From the NCBI GenBank assembly GCA_019264505.1, contig JAHUZY010000248.1:1-6208 (forward strand): 6,208 nt of DNA, written 5' to 3'. The notes under the pieces are model-generated. The model saw nothing but the letters and a program-made list of their open reading frames with translations, had not been told where the DNA came from and ran no database searches. This stretch comes from Phenylobacterium sp. GTDB taxonomy: Bacteria > Pseudomonadota > Alphaproteobacteria > Caulobacterales > Caulobacteraceae. The position numbers and the translations under genes were made by a program. This document shows, in pieces, positions 1 through 6,208 of this stretch (position 1 is the stretch's first letter; the number at the start of each line of letters is the position of its first letter).

Positions 1-49
1 GATCAGAGCAGCGCCCGCACCCTTGGCGAGGCCCGTGTGCTTAGAACCC

Positions 50-84
50 AAAAAAAAAGCGGCCGGCCCGTGAGGGCCGACCGC
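50..84 (-). terminator. Rho-independent terminator of the minus-strand gene cluster
   Basis: On the minus strand, an 11-nt arm (84-74, GCGGTCGGCCC), a TCAC loop (73-70) and the complementary arm (69-59, GGGCCGGCCGC) are followed at once by nine T (58-50). All 11 positions pair in minus-strand RNA, one of them as a U-G wobble. In plus-strand RNA the same position would be an A-C mismatch, and no U-tract follows. The structure is therefore specific to minus-strand transcription. It lies 25 nt past the stop codon of the receptor gene and is the only strong intrinsic terminator in the window. Confidence 0.93.
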
Positions 85-109
85 CTCTGTCAAACTCAGG
101 TGTGCTGGT

Positions 110-2605
110 TCAGAAGGCGTAGGTCGCCGCGATCCGCCAAGAACGCCCCAGGATCGGGCGGGCCTGGAAGAAACGGGCGCCGGCGTCACCAGAGATGAAC
201 TGACCTGCCCGAGGATTGCCCTCAGTGAGGCCGATCTCGTTGGTCAGGTTGACCCCATTGAGAGACAAGGCAAGCCGATCGTTCATCGCCCACCGGGCGT
301 TAAGGTTCACAACGGTGTAGGCCGGCAGCTCTACAGAATTTGCCGCGTCAGCGAAGCGGGAGGCGTAGTGCTCGATCGGCAGCTCGATGCGGAGCGCATC
401 TTGTAGAAGATTGACCGCAGGCACGACGCGCACTTGAGTCTTCGGCACGCGGATTAGCTGGTTTCCATCAAAGCTGACTGTCACCGGAACCCCGCCGCGG
501 TTCTCCGTAAATGAGAAGCTCTTGTATTCCGGGTTCTGCCAGGCGATGGCGGCCGACATGTCGAACCACGCGACGGGTCGCACCACGCCTTCCAGCTCCA
601 GACCCAGGGTCTCGGTGTCGGCATAGCCGACCCGGGTCGTGAAGGTGTTGGTCTGGCTGTTGAAGACATTGTCGTTGAAGCGAACGTTCTCGTAGGTGGT
701 GTGGAATGCCGTGGCATAGACATCAACGAGGTTCGACTGCCACTTCAGACCGGCCTCTGTCATCTTGATCGGCGTCACACGAATGTCCGTGCGGACGGCG
801 TCGGCGACTGAGCCCTGGAACTCCGAAGGGGATGGCAGCCGGAAGGTGTCGGTGTAGCGGGCGAACACACCCAAACGGTCGTTGAACTGGTAGTTGGCGC
901 CAGCCGTGAAGCCCGTGTCGCTATAGCTGCGGTCAAACCCGACGAACTGGCCGGTCCCGGTGATCACCTGATTGTCAGCCAGAAAGCCGGGCAGGCCCAG
1001 GTCCACGGTCTGCTTGCCCTCGACCGCCCCGGACATGTCGATGGTCTCGTGGCGCAGGCCCAGATCGATCCTGAGCTGCGGGGTCACCTGCCACTCGTCA
1101 GAGATGTAGAAGGCCTGAACGCGGGCTTCCACCGAGGCGTTGTCAAACAGCGACCCGTAGCGAAGGATGCCGTTCTCCGTCACCCGGCCGACCACTGCGC
1201 CGCCCGCATCAAGGGCGACAACATCCAGTCGCCGCGCCTGTTCGCGAAGCTCGAGATTGGCGGTCGCCATGAAGCGATCATAGTCGTAGCTGAAGTCCGA
1301 CACATAGACGCCAACGGCGACGTCATGGACCTGGCCGCCCACATTGAAGCTGCGCACAAAACGAAGGTCGTTGGTGAACTCGTCCAGCGGCACCTCGACG
1401 GAGAGCAGGTTTCCGCTGATCACCAGCCCGTTGCCATTGGCGTTGGCGGGAAGGACGTCCCCCGTCGTGGCATAGCGCATCTGCAGCGAGGTCGCGGTGG
1501 GATAGGCCAAACGGGCCTGGGGCAGCAGGCCCGCGAGCCGGGCCTGAACGGTTTCGATATCGCCGGTCGGGAACAGGCCATTGCGGACAATGTCGCTGGT
1601 CCGGTAGCGACCCGTGTTCTGCAGCTCCCAGCCCCCGCCGACGTCCAGGTCAAGATCGACGGTGATCGCCGTCAGGTTCACGTCGGTGCCGCGGGTCAGA
1701 TCAAACGCATAGGGCCCGCCGACATTGCGGAAGCTCAGCAGCCTGTTGTCGGGGCCAGCCAGGGTGCCGTAGTTGGCGTCAAACCCAGGGATGCCGGTCG
1801 GGTCATTGTCGGAGTCAAACGTGAGAGGCGCCGGCAGCAGGAAGCCGACCTGATCATTGATGTGCTTGACGTTGACCGCCAGCCGCCCGCCTTCGAAGGC
1901 GCGCGTCAGGCCAATACGGACCTGTCCACCCTGGTTCTGCGTGAAGCCAGAAGCCCGGACGCCATCATCGCTGCGGTAAAAGCCGCCGATCGTCAGACCC
2001 CAGTCTTCCCCAAGCGGCGCACCGTAGAAAAAGTCGGCGCGGTACATGCCGTAGTCACCGGCCTGGACCTTGATTATGCCCTCAGGCGTCGGACCGGCCT
2101 GCTTGGTGATGAAGTTGACCACGCCGCCCGGGGCGTTTGAGGCGAAGATCGAGGAGGGACCGCCGCGAACGGCCTCCACGCGACCGATGGTCTCGTCCAG
2201 GCGGAAAGACTGGTCGGCATTGAGCCAGCCAAGGCCGCCATCGTGCTGGATCGTCAGCCCATCCTCCTGGATCGTCACCGATGAATAGCCATCGGTAGGG
2301 ATCCCGCGGCTGCGGACGTTGTTGGAGGCCTCGCCCCCCGACGCTTCGACCCAGAAGCCTGGGATCGCCTTGAAGGCCTCGGCGGTGGAGATCGGCGCCT
2401 GCAGACGCAGCTGCGTCTCGGTGATCGCCGATACGGCGTAGCTGGCCTCAACCCGACGGCGCTCGTTGGCGCCTGCGCGGGCGGTCACGACGACTTCGCC
2501 GACAGTCGCCACGTCTTGATCCTGCTCCTGCGCAAGTACAGACGGCGCTGAAAATAGTAAAGTAGAAATAGAAGCGCTAGCGGCTAGAATACGCATCGCA
2601 TTCAT
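110..2605 (-). CDS. TonB-dependent outer-membrane receptor (complete, 831 aa)
   Basis: Predicted outer-membrane beta-barrel that imports a ligand using TonB-ExbBD energy. In order: a Sec signal peptide (residues 1-25, hydrophobic core, cleavage probably after SVLA/Q), a TonB-box-like stretch (VGEVVVTA, 35-42), a plug domain (about 45-168) with the conserved VRGGPSSIFASNAPGG and VVNFITK segments, then a beta-barrel from about 175 to a terminal phenylalanine (ATYAF), the usual outer-membrane assembly signal. The length is normal for the family. The start is placed at ATG 2605-2603 because GGGGGA lies 5 nt upstream and a clean signal peptide follows. The frame stays open to a GTG at 2656, but that start has no ribosome binding site and would add 17 polar residues ahead of the signal peptide. 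Barrel and C-terminus resemble the receptor encoded at 4251-6208. The ligand is unknown; siderophore, haem, sugar or another small organic molecule all remain possible. Confidence 0.95.
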   Translation of the reverse strand: MNAMRILAASASISTLLFSAPSVLAQEQDQDVATVGEVVVTARAGANERRRVEASYAVSAITETQLRLQAPISTAEAFKAIPGFWVEASGGEASNNVRSRGIPTDGYSSVTIQEDGLTIQHDGGLGWLNADQSFRLDETIGRVEAVRGGPSSIFASNAPGGVVNFITKQAGPTPEGIIKVQAGDYGMYRADFFYGAPLGEDWGLTIGGFYRSDDGVRASGFTQNQGGQVRIGLTRAFEGGRLAVNVKHINDQVGFLLPAPLTFDSDNDPTGIPGFDANYGTLAGPDNRLLSFRNVGGPYAFDLTRGTDVNLTAITVDLDLDVGGGWELQNTGRYRTSDIVRNGLFPTGDIETVQARLAGLLPQARLAYPTATSLQMRYATTGDVLPANANGNGLVISGNLLSVEVPLDEFTNDLRFVRSFNVGGQVHDVAVGVYVSDFSYDYDRFMATANLELREQARRLDVVALDAGGAVVGRVTENGILRYGSLFDNASVEARVQAFYISDEWQVTPQLRIDLGLRHETIDMSGAVEGKQTVDLGLPGFLADNQVITGTGQFVGFDRSYSDTGFTAGANYQFNDRLGVFARYTDTFRLPSPSEFQGSVADAVRTDIRVTPIKMTEAGLKWQSNLVDVYATAFHTTYENVRFNDNVFNSQTNTFTTRVGYADTETLGLELEGVVRPVAWFDMSAAIAWQNPEYKSFSFTENRGGVPVTVSFDGNQLIRVPKTQVRVVPAVNLLQDALRIELPIEHYASRFADAANSVELPAYTVVNLNARWAMNDRLALSLNGVNLTNEIGLTEGNPRAGQFISGDAGARFFQARPILGRSWRIAATYAF

Positions 2606-2664
2606 GTTTATCCCCCGTGGATTTATTCCAGCTTTCGGACAAAGCTGGCGCGCCACGGATAAAC
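2606..2664 (-). promoter_or_regulatory. Long inverted repeat / hairpin in the leader, abutting the receptor start codon
   Basis: Read on the minus strand from 2664 to 2606: GTTTAT CCGTGG CGCG CCAGCTTT GTCCG AAAGCTGG AATAAAT CCACGG GGG ATAAAC, then ATG. Three nested arm pairs match perfectly: GTTTAT/ATAAAC, CCGTGG/CCACGG and CCAGCTTT/AAAGCTGG. That makes 20 paired bases, with an internal loop of 4 against 7 nt, a GGG bulge and a 5-nt apical loop. An alternative register pairs GTTTATCC with GGATAAAC. In either form the last paired base touches the AUG and the GGGGGA ribosome binding site is wholly or partly inside the stem. No U-run follows, so it is not a standard intrinsic terminator. Possible roles, all inferred: gating of translation, an mRNA processing or stability element between cistrons, or a DNA operator. 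Confidence 0.7.
2611..2616 (-). promoter_or_regulatory. Shine-Dalgarno site deciding the receptor start
   Basis: GGGGGA on the minus strand, separated from the ATG at 2605-2603 by TAAAC (5 nt). It supports this ATG over the upstream GTG at 2656 and over the in-frame ATG three codons further in (2596-2594). It also lies in the 3' arm and bulge of the hairpin at 2606-2664, so its accessibility may depend on how that RNA folds. Confidence 0.8.
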
Positions 2665-2693
2665 TAGAATTTCTACAGTATTATGAAATTGAC

Positions 2694-4217
2694 CTACTTT
2701 TCTTCTATGTATACAGGGCTGCCGATCAGAACGATCTCGCCCTCTTGGTTTCTAATATTTGCTCGAACCCAGTAAGAACGGCCGACACCTGTCAGGGTGG
2801 CGGTTTGCCGACGCGAACCATCCAGTTGCACCAGCTCCTGAGAAGAAAGACGCAAGGCCGGCGCATTCGCGCCAGCGACCCATTCGATTTCCGCATTCTC
2901 CACGCCGTGAGTTTCGACAGTCAGGCTTGCGGTCTCCCCTTGAGCCAGCCGTAGCACCCCGCCCATTCTCACCTCGGCGCCCATGCTTTTGGCCGTGAGA
3001 TCCAGATGGCGACCCGGGATGGCTTCCAGATCAACGAAGACCCGGCCAGCCCGAACCGCGTCAAACAGGGCGCGTTGGGAGAGATTGGCCGCATAGACGA
3101 CGGTTGTTGGTCGACCCACCGGTGATTGGCGGCCCGGATTGTCGGGGTCGTGGTTATCGCTCCCGGCGATTGCGGCGAGGCGATGCCCCTGATCGAGGAG
3201 GCCTTCCCAGAACGGGATGTGGCTGAGGGGCCCCTCCGGCGACCGCGTGAGGAGCATGGTCCCCCCGTTGACGACCTCGACCGCGGCGACTTGGCTGAAA
3301 TCGATGTCTCCAACGATCCAGCCGCACCCCATGCAGGCCTCGCCTGAGGGCATTCCCGGATGGTTGATGGAGGAAAAGCCCCCCCTGCCCTCGACCTCTT
3401 TGAGCGTCTGATCGAGGCTTGGAAGGCGCGGGCTTCCAAGCTGGAAGTCCAACTCGCCTAGGGGCCCGAACACGTTCAAATGCCCCTTGAACGTCGTGAT
3501 TTCGCGGCCGGGGATAATCAGGATGGTGTCGTAGTAGGGCTGAAGCTCGCGCAACGGCCCATGGTGCGACACCGTATTGTGCTCGGTGACCGCCACAAAA
3601 TCGAGGCCGGCCCGTCGCGCCGCCTCCAGAGTACGAAAGGCCGGACAGGGAACCCGGCGCCCGGCCAGACTTTCGCATGAGCCGTCGGAGTGGCCGGTGT
3701 GGGTGTGGAAGTCCCCCCTGTACCAAGCCGGGTCCGCGCGAATGGGGCCGTCGAAGAAGGCGCTTTCGGGAACTTGCTCTCCCGCCGGCGTCAGGGTGAT
3801 CTCCGCGCGATAGGCCGAGCGTGACGACGCCCGAATATTCGGCGCGCCCAAGATCAGCCGCCAGGTTCCAGGGACGATCGGGCCGGGGGTGTAGGAAGGC
3901 GTGGCCTCAGACGCCGAGAGCGTGAAACTCCGTCTTGCCCCGCCGCTCCAACCGCGCAAGCCGTTCGGGTCCCGAAGACCCATATCGATAACGGTCCTAT
4001 TGTTCTGGTCATAGTCGAGAGAGACGCTCACCCGCTCAATCCCGGGCGGCACTTCGAAGGGGAGTTCCAGATAGGTCTCGTGAAGCTCACCGGTCAGCTC
4101 ACCTTCCAGGACAATGGGCGCTGGCCTTGGCCGATCATCGCTGGCCCAGGCGGGAGTGACAGTCACGGCCAGGGCCAACAGTGCAAGGCGCCAGCCCAGC
4201 AGGGTGGAGTTTCTCAT
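2694..4217 (-). CDS. Exported PHP-domain metallohydrolase, CehA/McbA type (507 aa)
   Basis: Predicted periplasmic metal-dependent hydrolase. A Sec signal peptide covers residues 1-25 (AWA/S cleavage). A beta-rich N-terminal domain (about 30-145) resembles the pre-domains of secreted hydrolases. The PHP catalytic domain (about 166-398) carries the family motifs: GDFHTHTGHSDG (H171, H173, D178), VTEHN (H213), PGREI (E239) with KGH (H246), NHPG (H286) and GSDNHD (D354, H356). These are candidate ligands for a two- or three-metal centre and none of the main ones is missing. A beta-rich tail (about 403-507) follows. Named relatives CehA and McbA hydrolyse the carbamate ester carbaryl, and other PHP proteins cleave phosphoesters, so the natural substrate cannot be deduced here. 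Cysteine pairs C181/C191 and C295/C298 could form disulfides after export. It starts 33 nt after the upstream receptor stop. The ribosome binding site is weak (GAGAG, 11 nt from ATG), so translation may depend partly on the upstream gene. Stop codon is TAG. Confidence 0.93.
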   Translation of the reverse strand: MRNSTLLGWRLALLALAVTVTPAWASDDRPRPAPIVLEGELTGELHETYLELPFEVPPGIERVSVSLDYDQNNRTVIDMGLRDPNGLRGWSGGARRSFTLSASEATPSYTPGPIVPGTWRLILGAPNIRASSRSAYRAEITLTPAGEQVPESAFFDGPIRADPAWYRGDFHTHTGHSDGSCESLAGRRVPCPAFRTLEAARRAGLDFVAVTEHNTVSHHGPLRELQPYYDTILIIPGREITTFKGHLNVFGPLGELDFQLGSPRLPSLDQTLKEVEGRGGFSSINHPGMPSGEACMGCGWIVGDIDFSQVAAVEVVNGGTMLLTRSPEGPLSHIPFWEGLLDQGHRLAAIAGSDNHDPDNPGRQSPVGRPTTVVYAANLSQRALFDAVRAGRVFVDLEAIPGRHLDLTAKSMGAEVRMGGVLRLAQGETASLTVETHGVENAEIEWVAGANAPALRLSSQELVQLDGSRRQTATLTGVGRSYWVRANIRNQEGEIVLIGSPVYIEEK

Positions 4218-4250
4218 GGCGTTTGGGGCTCTCGTCTGAGGATCGGGAGG

Positions 4251-6208
4251 TCAAAAGCTGACGGCGATAGCGGCGCGTATCGTGCGGCCGAAGATGGGGC
4301 GGGCGGTAAAGAGGCCCTGTTGGGCGTCGGCGCTCACCAGCTGCCCCGCCCGAGGATTGCCTTCGGTGAGCCCCAAGGTGTCGGTGAGATTGGCGCCTGT
4401 GAACGTCAGTCGCACCCGCTCAGACAGGGCGAGGCTGTAGTGCCCAGACAGCACGGTATAGGGCGGCAGTCGGGTGGTGTTGGCCGCATCGGAGAACCGT
4501 TCTCCAAAGTGCTCGACGACAAGGCCGGCTTCGCCGCGCTGGGGGAGCGTCACGGTCGAGGCCAAGCGCAGCATGAGCTTGGGAACACGAATGAGCTGTC
4601 GACCTGAAAAATCCTGCACTTCTGGCAGCCCGTCTCGGACCACCCGCGCCTCAAACTGGTCGAAGACCGGGTTCTGAAGCGTCAGGCTCCCATCGAGCGC
4701 CAGCCAGGGCATGGGCTCAAATCTCGCCTCCAACTCCAGACCCGTCGTCATTGATGTGGCGAAAGATGTGGTGGCTTCCACAAAGCCGGTCACTGGATTG
4801 ACGAGGGTTTCGTTGAATGGAAAGCCGTTGAACGCCGTGCGAAACACCACGGCGTAAAGCGCCAGTCTGGGCCGCTCAAGCGAGAGGCCTATGTCCATTC
4901 CGACGGTCGGGGCCTTGCGAACGCTACGTCCGCTGGGGTCTCCGTAGAACTGGGATACACTCGGCAGGCGCTCCGAGCGCGAAACTCTGGCGAACAGGTG
5001 GGTGTCGTCCGTCAGCCTTCGACGAAGGCCGAGTGTTGCGTTGAGCGTCGCTTGTCGCGCGTCAAACCCACGTCGCTCACCCGTTCCTCGCAGTACCGCG
5101 TCATCGGCCAACGTGGGTCCGCCAAGATTTGCTGGCGCGGCCAATTCGACCGATCCCCACTGGTGTTGCCCCTCCCAGCGGGCGCCGAAGTCGAGCGTCC
5201 AGGCCGAGCCAAGAATAACGTCCCAGGCGCCAAAGGCGGCGAAGGTCGCCTGGCTCGCCTCGGCATTGTCATACTGAACGCCATAGCGAACCACGCCGCC
5301 CTCGGTGAGCGATCCGAGGACCGCGCCCCCGGCGTCAAGAACCATGAGGTCAAGACGGCGCGCATTCTCCTGAGCTTCCAGGAGAACCGCCGACGAGAGC
5401 CGCCGGAACCCATAGTCGCCGTAGGCGCCATAGACCCCGAGGTTCCACCGGAGGTCGGCCCCCAGCGCCGCGCCCTGTCCAGAGAGGTTGAAGGACGAGA
5501 GAATTTCATCAAGCGGCGCCGAAACGGTGGAGGCGAGTCCCTGGATGACGGGCGCGCCTGGGGTCACAGGCGCATGGGACGGGCTCGAGGCGAGGCGATA
5601 ACTGACCCGATCAGCCGTTGGGAACTGGACCTTGGCCTGGTCCAGAGCCGCAGCCGCGCGCGTCGCCGCCGGCTGCAACCCACTCGGAAAGAGCCCGTGG
5701 CGGGCGGTGTCGGCGGTGCGCGCGCTCAGACGGAATTCGGCTAGACCATCCAGCCCCGGGTCCCAACTCGCCTTGAGGGTTGCTTGCGTCAGCTGAACCC
5801 GTGTCCCATCGGCGATGGTGAAAGGCGGAGCCTGGGGGTCTTGGCGGGCGTTCGGATCAAACCTGATGAGATCAGGACCAAGCAACGTGCCGCGCCGAGC
5901 ATCAAAGCCCTCAATCGACTCAATTCCCCCTCCGGGCCCCTGGCGCATGGGGACCGGGAGGAAAAAGGCGACGCGGTCATCAATACGCTTGAGCGCAATC
6001 TCTACATCCGCGCCACCCCACTGGCGGCTAAAGGCCAACCGCGCGGCGCCGCCGCGATTGGCGGCGAAATCGGTGCCACGGACGCCTTCATCCTCCCGCC
6101 AGAATCCATCAAGGCTCACCCGCGCCTCGCCCCACGGGGCGCCGGCGAAGCCCTCGAACCGGATGCCGCCATAGTTGGCCGTCTGAACCCTAAGCTGCGC
6201 CTCTGGCG
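4251..6208 (-). CDS. TonB-dependent receptor, 3' part (start lies beyond the window)
   Basis: The reading frame is open from the right edge to a TGA at 4253-4251, giving 651 visible residues. The first visible residues, PEAQLRVQTANYGGIRFEGF, align with PEGIIKVQAGDYGMYRADFF near residue 175 of the receptor at 110-2605. The signal peptide, TonB box and plug should therefore lie outside the window. The first internal start-like codon (GTG at 6119-6117) is within the barrel and is not the gene start. The visible part is barrel, ending in AVSF with a terminal phenylalanine. It shares with the other receptor the segments RRLD..LDAGGAV.G.LTE.G, QLIRVPK, F.DAAN...LP.YTV, LTEGNPRAGQ and ARPI.GR. No frameshift or stop interrupts it. 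It is probably the first visible gene of a transcription unit continuing into the hydrolase gene. The ligand is unknown; homology to the second receptor suggests related substrates. Confidence 0.93.
   Translation of the reverse strand, partial: PEAQLRVQTANYGGIRFEGFAGAPWGEARVSLDGFWREDEGVRGTDFAANRGGAARLAFSRQWGGADVEIALKRIDDRVAFFLPVPMRQGPGGGIESIEGFDARRGTLLGPDLIRFDPNARQDPQAPPFTIADGTRVQLTQATLKASWDPGLDGLAEFRLSARTADTARHGLFPSGLQPAATRAAAALDQAKVQFPTADRVSYRLASSPSHAPVTPGAPVIQGLASTVSAPLDEILSSFNLSGQGAALGADLRWNLGVYGAYGDYGFRRLSSAVLLEAQENARRLDLMVLDAGGAVLGSLTEGGVVRYGVQYDNAEASQATFAAFGAWDVILGSAWTLDFGARWEGQHQWGSVELAAPANLGGPTLADDAVLRGTGERRGFDARQATLNATLGLRRRLTDDTHLFARVSRSERLPSVSQFYGDPSGRSVRKAPTVGMDIGLSLERPRLALYAVVFRTAFNGFPFNETLVNPVTGFVEATTSFATSMTTGLELEARFEPMPWLALDGSLTLQNPVFDQFEARVVRDGLPEVQDFSGRQLIRVPKLMLRLASTVTLPQRGEAGLVVEHFGERFSDAANTTRLPPYTVLSGHYSLALSERVRLTFTGANLTDTLGLTEGNPRAGQLVSADAQQGLFTARPIFGRTIRAAIAVSF

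Noticed and set aside
1..49. Possible end of a convergent plus-strand gene to the left of the terminator
   Set aside because: Stops exist in two plus frames (42-44 and 71-73), but the short tails are uninformative and there is too little sequence to support a gene.
1049..2140. Long open frame (363 codons) on the plus strand, inside receptor 1
   Set aside because: It is antisense to a well-supported receptor gene, its translation shows no domain, signal peptide or family motif, and long antisense open frames are expected in GC-rich coding DNA.
2606..2664. Intrinsic terminator after the hydrolase gene
   Set aside because: The hairpin is strong but is followed by AATAAAT (inner stem) or by the start codon (outer stem), with no run of U, unlike the true terminator at 50-84.
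2659..2693. Promoter in the AT-rich stretch just after the hydrolase stop
   Set aside because: There is a CATAAT that could be a -10 element and a small TAGAA-A-TTCTA palindrome, but no convincing -35 at a proper spacing and no clear alphaproteobacterial promoter match. A promoter here remains possible but is not supported.
3154..3726. Minus-strand frame of 190 codons overlapping the hydrolase in another frame
   Set aside because: It is an out-of-frame copy of the PHP coding region; all metal-binding motifs are in the 2694-4217 frame.
4218..4250. Regulatory element between receptor 2 and the hydrolase
   Set aside because: The 33-nt gap contains no clear promoter or hairpin, only a weak GAGAG at 4229-4233; it looks like an ordinary short operon spacer.
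4998..5744. Plus-strand open frame of 248 codons inside receptor 2
   Set aside because: The translation is rich in Arg, Gly, Ala and Pro with no recognisable motif, and the opposite strand encodes a clear beta-barrel homologous to receptor 1.

Overview
The window looks like a piece of a GC-rich alphaproteobacterial chromosome. The style of its large TonB-dependent receptors suggests the Caulobacterales or Sphingomonadales, but this is judged from protein style only; there is no rRNA or other marker to fix the taxon. All convincing genes lie on the minus strand, so transcription runs from right to left.

In order of transcription: (1) 6208-4251 is the 3' three-quarters or so of a TonB-dependent outer-membrane receptor gene whose start, signal peptide and plug lie beyond the right edge. 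(2) After 33 nt, 4217-2694 encodes an exported PHP-domain metallohydrolase of the CehA/McbA type. (3) After an 88-nt, partly AT-rich gap holding a long inverted repeat, 2605-110 encodes a complete second TonB-dependent receptor. (4) A strong intrinsic terminator at 84-50 closes the unit. Positions 1-49, beyond the terminator, hold nothing I can assign.

The two receptors are clearly paralogous along their whole shared length, and the hydrolase lies between them. The simplest reading is a nutrient-acquisition locus: the receptors import a scarce substrate, or its relatives, across the outer membrane using TonB energy, and the periplasmic PHP enzyme hydrolyses an ester, phosphoester or amide bond in it. 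The substrate cannot be read from the sequence.

The most unusual item is the 2606-2664 inverted repeat. On the mRNA it can fold into a stepped hairpin of about 20 base pairs that ends directly at the AUG of the downstream receptor and takes in its Shine-Dalgarno region. This suggests that receptor 1 is controlled separately from the two genes upstream. No CRISPR array, tRNA, rRNA, insertion sequence or phage gene was seen.
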